Below are positions 8,027-15,604 of a stretch of DNA of 59,146 nt, in pieces. This DNA is from Candidatus Zixiibacteriota bacterium. GTDB lineage: Bacteria; Zixibacteria; MSB-5A5; UBA10806; 4484-95. Made by a program: the position numbers and the translations under genes. The notes under the pieces are model-generated. The model searched no databases and had not been told where the DNA came from. It saw only the letters and a program-made list of their open reading frames with translations. The first letter of the stretch is position 1. Each line of letters begins with the position of its first letter. The stretch is from contig JAAEQD010000047.1 of NCBI GenBank assembly GCA_024231855.1, positions 1 to 59,146 on the forward strand, written 5' to 3'.

Positions 8027-11000
8027 TTAATCCTTGGTATCCAGAACTTCACGCGTTTTGATAGCCAGGGCCTGGCTGGTGAAAGGTTTCTGGATGAAGG
8101 CGATGCCCTCATCCAGAACACCGCGATGGGCGATCACGTTATCGGTATAGCCGGACATATATAGCACTTTCAGGCCTTGGTATTCATTGGTGATCTTAGT
8201 ATAGAGTTCTCTACCGTTCATTTCGGGCATGACTACGTCGGTGAACAGAAGGTGCACCGGACCATCGTACGACTCCAAAGTCTTTAAAGCATCCGCGCCG
8301 TTTTCCGCTACAAGGACCTCATATCCCTGCCTTCGGAGGATTGTAAGGGCTAGCTGGCGCACTTGATCGTTGTCTTCCACCAACAAGATAGTCTCAGTAC
8401 CGCGCAGGCTGCCGATCGCTTTTCCGGGGGTTTTTTCCTTAACAAGTTGCTTCTCGGAAACGGGCAGATAAATCTTGAATGTCGTGCCTTTACCGATCTC
8501 GCTGTATGCCCAGACGTTTCCACCATGCTGTTTGACGATTCCGAAGACCGTTGCCAGGCCCAGGCCGGTGCCCAATTCGCCCTTGGTAGAGAAAAAAGGT
8601 TCGAACATATGTTCTAATACCTCGTCGTTCATTCCGCATCCTGTGTCGCTGATGGACAGCATAACGTATGGGCCAGGCTTTACATCCTGATGAATAGTTA
8701 TATATTCCTCGTCCAGGTTCGTCGGGGCAATCTCTATAGTCAGACACCCGCCTTCGGGCATGGCGTCGGCGGCATTGACTGCCAGGTTCATTATCACCTG
8801 TTCTATTTGACCAATATCCGCCATAACCGTCCAGATATCAGGTGATGGGATGATCTTGATCTCGATGTCCTCACGGATAGTGCGCCGCAGCAGCTTTTTA
8901 AAGCTGGTCACCGCCCGGTTCATGTCAACTGGCTTATATTCCAGGGTTTGTCTGCGCCCAAATGCCAGAAGCTGACGCACGAGGTCCCGGGCTCGTTCAG
9001 CAGCGAGTACTATTTGGCCCGCGTATTCCTGCCGTTTTTCAGCAGAGCCTAAATTGCCAAGTAATATCTCGCCATAGCCGAGAATTGGGGAAAGCAGATT
9101 GTTCAAGTCATGGGAAATTCCGCCAGCCAGCCGGCCAATAGATTCCACCTTCTGGGCTTGGTGGTATTGTTCCTCGAGATGGGCTTTTTCTTCTTTGACC
9201 CGCTTACGCTCGCTGATATCGATTGCTAGTCCGGCCAGATAAGCTCTCCCATCGATCACCACTTTTCTACCGGTGAAATAGTATGGCAGTTTTCTCCCAT
9301 CCTTGGTAACAATAAAGTTCTCCATCGAACTCCAGCCCTTATCGTAGACCTCCCGCATTCTTTGAGCGCATTTATCCCTATCCGAACCCTCTTCGAAAAA
9401 GTCCAAAGCCATCATTCGGTCGAGCTCGTCCTCCGAGTAGCCGGTTACACTCGCCCAACTGTCGTTTCTTGACTGTAAGAGGCCGCTGTCTTTTCTGATA
9501 ACATAGAATAGCCCAGGTAAGCTTTGGATTATGTCGGTTGAATAATCCCGCTCGGCCTCAAGAGCCTTCTCCGCCTGTTTGCGCTCGGTAATATCCCGCC
9601 CGTTCACAACGAAACCCATTATCTTTTTACCCTCACTATAGTAGGGGTAATAAGTGATATCCATATAACGCCGACCAGTAATTGGAAATTCGAACCAATT
9701 TTGATAGTTTACTTCCTTACCGTCCAAACAACGATCGGCGTTAGGCTTGATGGCAGAATTAAAGAATTCCTCTCCAAATACTTTAACCGCTGTATTCCCA
9801 ATCAGCTCTTCAGGAGTTAATTTGAACGCGTCCATATACGCTTTATTAGCGGCAAGATACTTGAACCGTTTATCCAACAGCGCCAGCATATCAGTGGAAC
9901 TCGACACAATATGTTCATATTGGTGAAGCGCCTTCTCCGCCAGCTTGCGCTCGGTGATATCTTCCAGACACACAAGAACAAAATTCCCCTCCGTCGTACT
10001 CAGGGGCGTCGTAGAAACCAGGACATGCATATCGATCCGACCGTCGGGGTGATCGTATGGGAATTCCGCCTCAAGCTTGTGAAACGCCCTCCCCGATTGG
10101 AAAGTTTTCAAGACAGTGCTGCGCACAGTGCAGGTTTCGCAGGCCGGACCGTAGCCGCAGCCTTTGGGATCATCAATGGCATTGACACAGCGCAAAGCTT
10201 CCCCGCCGAAAAGTCCAACAACCTCTTCGGCAGGGCGGCGGGCCATCGAAACAGCCCGACCATTCAGTTTAACGATTCGCCGTTCACGATCAACTAGTAA
10301 CATGATCAACGGAGCATTGTCGTAGATTGCTCTTAATTCCGATTCGCTCTCGCGGAGTGCCAGTTCCGATCGTCTCTTCTCGCTAATATCCGTAACCAGG
10401 GAGATTATCTTGTCAACCTTACCATCCGTAAGCATGGGAACAAACTTGACCTCAAACTGCGCAACCTTGGATTCGGAAAGATAAATAGTTGTTTCGAAAG
10501 TTTGAGGCCCTTTTCCCGCCAGAAGTTTATCGATTGACTTCTGTGTTACTTCTTTGTATTCATCAAGCGTAAAATCAAGCACGGATTTACCGATGACATC
10601 CTTCATCTCGTGTGGAAAATACACCCTATTCATGTAAAGGATATTACCTTTCGTGTCCAGGATTTGAATAATATCCTTGGTGTTATCGGTCAGTGATTGC
10701 CATTTTTCCTCGCTCTCCCGTAGTGTTTCCATCGAACGGGCGGCCTTGAGCGTCTCGCTACAATAGGAGGTCAGGATGGCGCCGATCTCCACGTCCTGCT
10801 TGATGAACGGGGGCTGGATTTTACCGTGCAGGGTCAGGGCGCCGGTAACGCGGCCTGTTTCATCGGCAAGGGGGAATGCCAGCACCGAACCGTCGTGATA
10901 GCCGTCCCATCCGCTGGACTTGATATTTCTTTCTTTCTTGACATCCTGGATCAGCAACGGTTTCTCTTCTTCGATAGCGCGCTTGAGAATCGAATCATTG

Positions 11001-11692
11001 GGTAAAGGGAAGGGGATATATCGCGGCGCGTGACCCGGATCAAGAGTATGAACCAGACGGATACCCTCTTTTTCTTTCAGATACAGACTGCCGCCGGTAG
11101 CCAGCATATGCTGACCGATTTCCTCAAGCATAAGAGCCCCGAGCTTTTTTGTCTCGGTACAGTAGGAAAGCGAGCGAGTGGTATCCACAACGCGCCTCAG
11201 GCGCGTGTTGATCTGGGATAAATGTTTGTTGGTCTCTTCTAATCCCTCTGTCCGATCGGCTACCATAAACTCCAAATACTGCTGGTATTCGCGGTTCTCA
11301 CGTTTCAGTTGCGCTTTTTCCAGAGTGGTTTCCACCGCGTGTATCAAAACCGATAAGTCCTCGATGGGTTTAAGTAAATAATCCCAGGCGCCCCCGTGAA
11401 GGGCCTCAACGGCATCTCCGATTACGCCGGTTCCCGAGACCACAATCAGGGGCGTGTCCGGAGATGTCGCCGTGATCCGGGCCAGCACTTCCAGACCGTC
11501 CACCTCGGGCATGCGCAGATCCACCAAAACCAGATCCACCTTTTCGCGGGCGAAAATCTCCAACCCGATACGGCCGTTTTCCGCGGTCAGGGTCCGGTAG
11601 TCCCGGTCATCCAGACAATCGGCGAAGCTCTGCCGGATAGCAGCTTCATTATCGATTATAAGGATCGTAGTTTGCCTGGTTTTGCCACTCAT
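8027..11692 (-). CDS. hybrid sensor histidine kinase (REC-GAF-4xPAS-HisKA-HATPase-REC)
   Basis: 1221 residues, no membrane segment, so a soluble multi-input sensor. Order: receiver (1-125, phospho-acceptor Asp58), coiled linker, GAF (about 170-320), PAS1 (335-440), PAS2 (450-585), PAS3 (595-705), PAS4 (715-830), HisKA with phospho-acceptor His861 in GGISHDLNN, HATPase with N-box around 969-976, DTGCGM (1016-1021) and GTGLGLA (1041-1047), and a terminal receiver (about 1100-1215, Asp1152). PAS2 carries four Cys (502, 512, 518, 521; pattern CxGxGPxCxxC) that could bind metal or sense redox. There is no output-domain gene beside it, so signalling probably passes to a distant partner by phosphorelay. 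Confidence 0.9.
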   Translation of the reverse strand: MSGKTRQTTILIIDNEAAIRQSFADCLDDRDYRTLTAENGRIGLEIFAREKVDLVLVDLRMPEVDGLEVLARITATSPDTPLIVVSGTGVIGDAVEALHGGAWDYLLKPIEDLSVLIHAVETTLEKAQLKRENREYQQYLEFMVADRTEGLEETNKHLSQINTRLRRVVDTTRSLSYCTETKKLGALMLEEIGQHMLATGGSLYLKEKEGIRLVHTLDPGHAPRYIPFPLPNDSILKRAIEEEKPLLIQDVKKERNIKSSGWDGYHDGSVLAFPLADETGRVTGALTLHGKIQPPFIKQDVEIGAILTSYCSETLKAARSMETLRESEEKWQSLTDNTKDIIQILDTKGNILYMNRVYFPHEMKDVIGKSVLDFTLDEYKEVTQKSIDKLLAGKGPQTFETTIYLSESKVAQFEVKFVPMLTDGKVDKIISLVTDISEKRRSELALRESESELRAIYDNAPLIMLLVDRERRIVKLNGRAVSMARRPAEEVVGLFGGEALRCVNAIDDPKGCGYGPACETCTVRSTVLKTFQSGRAFHKLEAEFPYDHPDGRIDMHVLVSTTPLSTTEGNFVLVCLEDITERKLAEKALHQYEHIVSSSTDMLALLDKRFKYLAANKAYMDAFKLTPEELIGNTAVKVFGEEFFNSAIKPNADRCLDGKEVNYQNWFEFPITGRRYMDITYYPYYSEGKKIMGFVVNGRDITERKQAEKALEAERDYSTDIIQSLPGLFYVIRKDSGLLQSRNDSWASVTGYSEDELDRMMALDFFEEGSDRDKCAQRMREVYDKGWSSMENFIVTKDGRKLPYYFTGRKVVIDGRAYLAGLAIDISERKRVKEEKAHLEEQYHQAQKVESIGRLAGGISHDLNNLLSPILGYGEILLGNLGSAEKRQEYAGQIVLAAERARDLVRQLLAFGRRQTLEYKPVDMNRAVTSFKKLLRRTIREDIEIKIIPSPDIWTVMADIGQIEQVIMNLAVNAADAMPEGGCLTIEIAPTNLDEEYITIHQDVKPGPYVMLSISDTGCGMNDEVLEHMFEPFFSTKGELGTGLGLATVFGIVKQHGGNVWAYSEIGKGTTFKIYLPVSEKQLVKEKTPGKAIGSLRGTETILLVEDNDQVRQLALTILRRQGYEVLVAENGADALKTLESYDGPVHLLFTDVVMPEMNGRELYTKITNEYQGLKVLYMSGYTDNVIAHRGVLDEGIAFIQKPFTSQALAIKTREVLDTKD

Positions 11693-11842
11693 CTTTAAGC
11701 CCCAATTAGATTAATTTACAGCCAATTTATTCCATAATATCATTCTCAATAATGTTAATATTCAGAGAATGCCCCCTTTCAATATATCGGCAGGGTGAAC
11801 CTCAATGTTAAAACCGGCGTTTCTCTTTTCGTCTTGTTCTTA

Positions 11843-11871
11843 TTGACATTGACTCTTTGCTACACTAAATT
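11843..11871 (+). promoter_or_regulatory. sigma70-like promoter of the Trypco1-STAND operon
   Basis: TTGACA (11843-11848), a 17-base spacer and TAAATT (11866-11871) lie about 109 bases upstream of the Trypco1 start. Near-consensus -35; not tested. Confidence 0.5.
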
Positions 11872-11979
11872 GATGTGAGAGAGCGTTGCATAAAATCACG
11901 TTGGATTGTCGCAGTAAGTAAAACATAATCATTAAGTTTTTAGCATCTTTTTGAGAGCATTCAAATTGGAGACAAGCTA

Positions 11980-12303
11980 ATGAAACAATTAGTCGAATTC
12001 CCTTTAGATGATGGCAGCTCAATTTTAGTCGAAGTTGATGAATCCGAAAGCGCCGGGATGGCGGCCCCGGTCGCGTTCGGTGAGAAAACCATCGAGAAAG
12101 CAAAGCAAAGTTTCGAAACGGCCCTTGATAAGGTCAAACCAACCGCCAATGCCGTGATTTCCAAATTGCGGGATTTGACCGAACAGCCGGATGAAATCAA
12201 TGTGGAATTTGGGATCAAATTGAGCGCGGAAACCGGCGCTATTATCGCGTCTGCCGGTATTGAGGCGAATTTTAAGGTGACACTAAAATGGCAGAAGAAT
12301 TAG
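11980..12303 (+). CDS. trypsin-co-occurring domain protein (Trypco1 / CU044_2847-like)
   Basis: 107 residues. The start VEFPLDDGSSILVEVDE and the later INVEFGIKLSAETGAIIASAG followed by a final beta strand (FKVTLKW) match the small Trypco1 domain, known to be encoded next to trypsin-like/STAND proteins in predicted NTP-dependent conflict systems. There is no signal peptide. It overlaps the next gene by 16 bases (ATG at 12288, stop at 12301-12303), implying translational coupling. GGAG at 11968-11971 serves as ribosome binding site. Its biochemical role is unknown; by context it is likely a partner or regulator of the protease-STAND protein. Confidence 0.8.
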   Translation: MKQLVEFPLDDGSSILVEVDESESAGMAAPVAFGEKTIEKAKQSFETALDKVKPTANAVISKLRDLTEQPDEINVEFGIKLSAETGAIIASAGIEANFKVTLKWQKN

Positions 12304-15300
12304 AGAAAAAACCTGTAGACACCAGAGTCAAACTCCAGAAATTACGGGATTTTACCGTTCAGATTCGCCATGCCGAAACGGACGCGATTGTCGGGACCGG
12401 TATCGCGATATCGATGGAGGGCGAAATCGTGACCTGTCGGCATGTCTTCGAAGCCGCCGTTGTTGCGCCATCCGATGATTTCACCAAGGCTGAAGTCGGC
12501 GTCTATTTCCCCCAGGCCAAGGGCGAAAAGAAAGATCGACGGGCAAAACTGGATCGTTACTTTTCGGATTCCGATGATGACGCGGTCGTGCTGCAGGTAA
12601 TCGACGGTTCGCCGTTAGCGCCCGAGCAGATCGCTATTCTGAGTGATGCCGAACGTTCGGAAGGTAATTTGTTTCGCAGCTTTGGTTATCGTAGGTTGGA
12701 TAATTTCATTTCGGGACGGGCTGATGGGAAAATTATGGGCATCGTCGATTCGCCACAAGGTGCCACGTTACTGGGCGAGCCGATTCAATTGGACTCCAAG
12801 CATATCAATCGAGGTATGAGTGGAGCCGCCGTTCTTGATGAGAAGCGAAATCTTGTTATAGGTGTCATTTCGGATACCTATTTCGCGGATCAAACCGGCA
12901 AAGACCGAGACACCGGCTGGGCGGTCGACGCCAATGTGCTCACTTTTGATCCGCTTAAGGTGCCGCTTTATGATGGCGAGTTCCTGGAACTCAAGGAATC
13001 GGCGAAACCATCCGATGAGGTGATGGCACAGGCGAAAGCCTCTATCGGGCAAAATCTCAGCTTGACTGAACATCCTGCTCCTAATCCGATAGATGAATGG
13101 GTTGGCCGAGTGGATTTGCTCGAACAACTAGATCAGGATTGGAACGATCCGAATACTAAAATTATCGGCCTGATCGGTTTTGGCGGCGAGGGCAAAAGCA
13201 GTCTAGCCGGCAAGTGGATTGCCGATCTGCTTAATAATCCGGATCAAAAGCAGCCGGATGGTCTGTTCTGGTGGTCATTTTATGACCGGCGCAGTGTGGA
13301 CGAATTTTTCGAAGCCGCCCTGACATATCTCAGCATTAAAGATGAAAAATTACTGGCAAGCCATAAATCGCCTAGTGCCCGCGCCCACCTGATTTCCGGG
13401 ATGCTTTACGGCGGCAAATACCTGTTCGTCCTCGATGGGCTGGAGGTGATGCAGAAGCAGGAAGGCGACGACTTCGGCGAATTCCAAAGCGATGATTTAC
13501 GCACGTTCCTCGAATATTTCAGCGCTCCCAGTCATTCCTCATTTTGCCTGATTACCAGCCGCGCGCCGGTATTTGATTTGATGGACCCCACCACATTCAA
13601 GCATCATGATATCAATCGTCTAAGCGATAACGAGGGCTGCGACCTGCTGAGAAAGGTCGGCGTGACGGGCGCTGAGCCTGACTTGAAAAAAGCCGTCAAG
13701 GAATGGGACGGACACGCCTTAACCCTGAGCCTGATTGGCGGCTATCTTGTCAAAGCCCACAAGGGCGATATTGCCCGTATAGGCGATATCGAACCGCCAA
13801 CCGCCGATGAACCTCGCTTCGAACGCGTTCATCGTATCCTGCGCCGCTACGCCGAGCATCTGAACGACGACGAACGCGCGTTTCTGCAGCTCTTCAGTGC
13901 CTTTCGTACGCCTGTTGAGGAGGAAGCTTTTGAGAAAGTCTTTCGCACAAAAATATCAAAAAAAGCACTAAACGCACCAATTGCCGCTCTCAGCGATAAA
14001 GATTTTATAGCCTTACTAGACCGCTTGCAAACTTACCGCATGTTGCGCTATGACAAGTTGGAAAAACACTACACCACTCACCCGCTGATACGAAACCACT
14101 ACTTTGCCCTGCTTAGCAAACGGGACATTTCCCAAACCCAAAACGCGCACAATCAGATTAAAGATTACTACCTCTCTGTAGCGGGTGATACGCCTCATCA
14201 CCCCACCTTAGACGATTTGATTCCGCTGATTGAAGTTGTTCATCATGCTTGCCAGGCCGGGGCGTATGATGAGGCTTTTATTATTTTCGTTGAACGAATT
14301 TCTCTTCATAATCGCTTTGTCATAGTCCATGAATTAGGTGCTTCTGAAACAACACTTGCACTGATGGTTGAATTCTTTTCTGATGGCGACATATCTCAAC
14401 AGCCGCAGGTGAGCGATCCGAAAAATAAAAGTTGGATTTTGAATACAGTTGGTTTCTGCTTAATGAATCTGGGTCGTTTACGTGAAGTCGGGCCATTCTA
14501 TGAGAGAATGGTTAAAGGATATTTGGCTGAAGAAGACTGGGGGGGAGCAAGCGGCGGCTACCAAAATCTATCAGAACTCTACTTTTTTCTAGGTCGTCTG
14601 GCAGACAGCGAGCGGGCGGCAGTGAAAGCCCTACAACTTGCCCGTCGTGTGGAGGAAAAATTCAACGAAAGCCAGTCTATGAGCCATCAGGCGTTGGCTG
14701 CTCATTTGATAGGCGATTCAGATGTTGCATGCAAGATCTTTAAAGAAGCAGAAACAGTAGAAATAAAAAGGCAACTGGATAATACGCGATATCTGTACAG
14801 TAATCGCGGCATTTTTCATTCCGATCATCTACGGCTAATGGGCAAAGCGGATTATGCCCAGCGCATCACCGAAGCCAATATGGTGATTTGTAAAAAAGCG
14901 CATTGGGTAGAAGATATCAGCATGTGTCATCGTGTTTTGGGTGATTTAGCTTCTGATGCAGGCGATCATCCACAGGCGGGTCAGCATTATGAAACTAGCC
15001 TCAAAATTGCTCGGAGTATTACAAAGCAAGATGTTCAAATTGGGGTACTGCTCGCGCGGGGCCGTTGGCAGGCAAAGCGGGCGACGCAAGCACCGGACCA
15101 AGCAGACTTACAGCAGGCTTTCAGCGATCTTAACGAAGCTTTAGACTATGCCACCAAGAGCGGCTACCGGATTTATGAGGCTGATATTCGGGTGGCGCTG
15201 GCCTGGGCGCATAAGGCAAGCAAGCAACCGGAAAAAGCCCGGCAGGAAGCCAAACGTGCCCTGACTATGAGCGAGGATATGGGCTACTACTGGGGCAAGA

Positions 15301-15332
15301 AAGACGCGAAAGAAGTTCTGGAAGCAATTTAA
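12288..15332 (+). CDS. trypsin-like protease fused to STAND/NB-ARC NTPase and TPR sensor
   Basis: 1014 residues, cytosolic. Residues 20-220 are a trypsin-like protease with apparent triad His52 (TCRHVFE), Asp98 (DDDAVVL) and Ser178 (GMSGAAVLD). Residues about 268-620 are an NB-ARC/STAND NTPase: Walker A GFGGEGKSS (297-305), Walker B YLFVLDG (to 384), sensor-like LITSR, a GxP-type GHALTLSLIGG, then a winged-helix-like part. From about 640 to the end are TPR-like helices, the likely ligand-sensing part. This is the layout of STAND conflict or antiviral ATPases: the sensor detects a signal, oligomerises, and activates the N-terminal protease. The target and trigger are unknown. It follows Trypco1 with a 16-base overlap. 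Confidence 0.85.
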   Translation: MAEELEKKPVDTRVKLQKLRDFTVQIRHAETDAIVGTGIAISMEGEIVTCRHVFEAAVVAPSDDFTKAEVGVYFPQAKGEKKDRRAKLDRYFSDSDDDAVVLQVIDGSPLAPEQIAILSDAERSEGNLFRSFGYRRLDNFISGRADGKIMGIVDSPQGATLLGEPIQLDSKHINRGMSGAAVLDEKRNLVIGVISDTYFADQTGKDRDTGWAVDANVLTFDPLKVPLYDGEFLELKESAKPSDEVMAQAKASIGQNLSLTEHPAPNPIDEWVGRVDLLEQLDQDWNDPNTKIIGLIGFGGEGKSSLAGKWIADLLNNPDQKQPDGLFWWSFYDRRSVDEFFEAALTYLSIKDEKLLASHKSPSARAHLISGMLYGGKYLFVLDGLEVMQKQEGDDFGEFQSDDLRTFLEYFSAPSHSSFCLITSRAPVFDLMDPTTFKHHDINRLSDNEGCDLLRKVGVTGAEPDLKKAVKEWDGHALTLSLIGGYLVKAHKGDIARIGDIEPPTADEPRFERVHRILRRYAEHLNDDERAFLQLFSAFRTPVEEEAFEKVFRTKISKKALNAPIAALSDKDFIALLDRLQTYRMLRYDKLEKHYTTHPLIRNHYFALLSKRDISQTQNAHNQIKDYYLSVAGDTPHHPTLDDLIPLIEVVHHACQAGAYDEAFIIFVERISLHNRFVIVHELGASETTLALMVEFFSDGDISQQPQVSDPKNKSWILNTVGFCLMNLGRLREVGPFYERMVKGYLAEEDWGGASGGYQNLSELYFFLGRLADSERAAVKALQLARRVEEKFNESQSMSHQALAAHLIGDSDVACKIFKEAETVEIKRQLDNTRYLYSNRGIFHSDHLRLMGKADYAQRITEANMVICKKAHWVEDISMCHRVLGDLASDAGDHPQAGQHYETSLKIARSITKQDVQIGVLLARGRWQAKRATQAPDQADLQQAFSDLNEALDYATKSGYRIYEADIRVALAWAHKASKQPEKARQEAKRALTMSEDMGYYWGKKDAKEVLEAI

Positions 15333-15335
15333 CAG

Positions 15336-15355
15336 CCCCGACTTTCCAGTCGGGG
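15336..15355. repeat. palindromic repeat copy (CCCCGACT-TTCC-AGTCGGGG)
   Basis: A perfect eight-pair stem with loop TTCC starts 4 bases after the stop of the STAND gene. It is the same core as at 967-990 and 15507-15526. It could act as a stem-loop mRNA end, though no T-run follows on the plus strand. Confidence 0.7.
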
Positions 15356-15405
15356 GGCGTATTACAAAGTATCATAATCTTTTAATTGCTAATAGAGTGC
15401 CGCAT

Positions 15406-15427
15406 GTCGGGGCTGGAAAGTCCCGAC
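15406..15427. repeat. palindromic repeat copy, inverted orientation
   Basis: GTCGGGGCT, loop GGAA, AGTCCCGAC forms a nine-pair stem with one G-T pair. The sequence is the reverse-complement version of the neighbouring copies. Confidence 0.6.
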
Positions 15428-15506
15428 TGTTAAAGGGATAAGAGATATATGATATAAATAGCAGTCATGCTGTTAAGGGGATGAGAAATAACTAAAAAAG
15501 TAACAG

Positions 15507-15526
15507 CCCCGACTTTCTAGTCGGGG
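15507..15526. repeat. palindromic repeat copy (CCCCGACT-TTCT-AGTCGGGG)
   Basis: A perfect eight-pair stem with loop TTCT. ATTTT follows on the plus strand, and a six-T run lies a few bases beyond on the minus strand (15493-15498), so it may stop transcripts in both directions between the convergent genes. Confidence 0.65.
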
Positions 15527-15545
15527 ATTTTGTCAAAGCACTGAA

Positions 15546-15585
15546 CGACCGGCCCGGGTTATCCGGAACCGGTCGCTATCTTTTT
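15546..15585 (+). terminator. rho-independent terminator facing the STAND operon
   Basis: CGACCGG (15546-15552) pairs with CCGGTCG (15569-15575); a T-rich run (15579-15585) follows on the plus strand. It lies between the convergent STAND and spermidine-synthase-like genes. Confidence 0.65.
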
Positions 15586-15604
15586 ATCATATCAGCAGCT
15601 TAAA

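Noticed and set aside
15336..15526. CRISPR array
   Set aside because: The repeated units are short palindromes in mixed orientation with unequal spacing and no regular spacers; no cas genes in the window.
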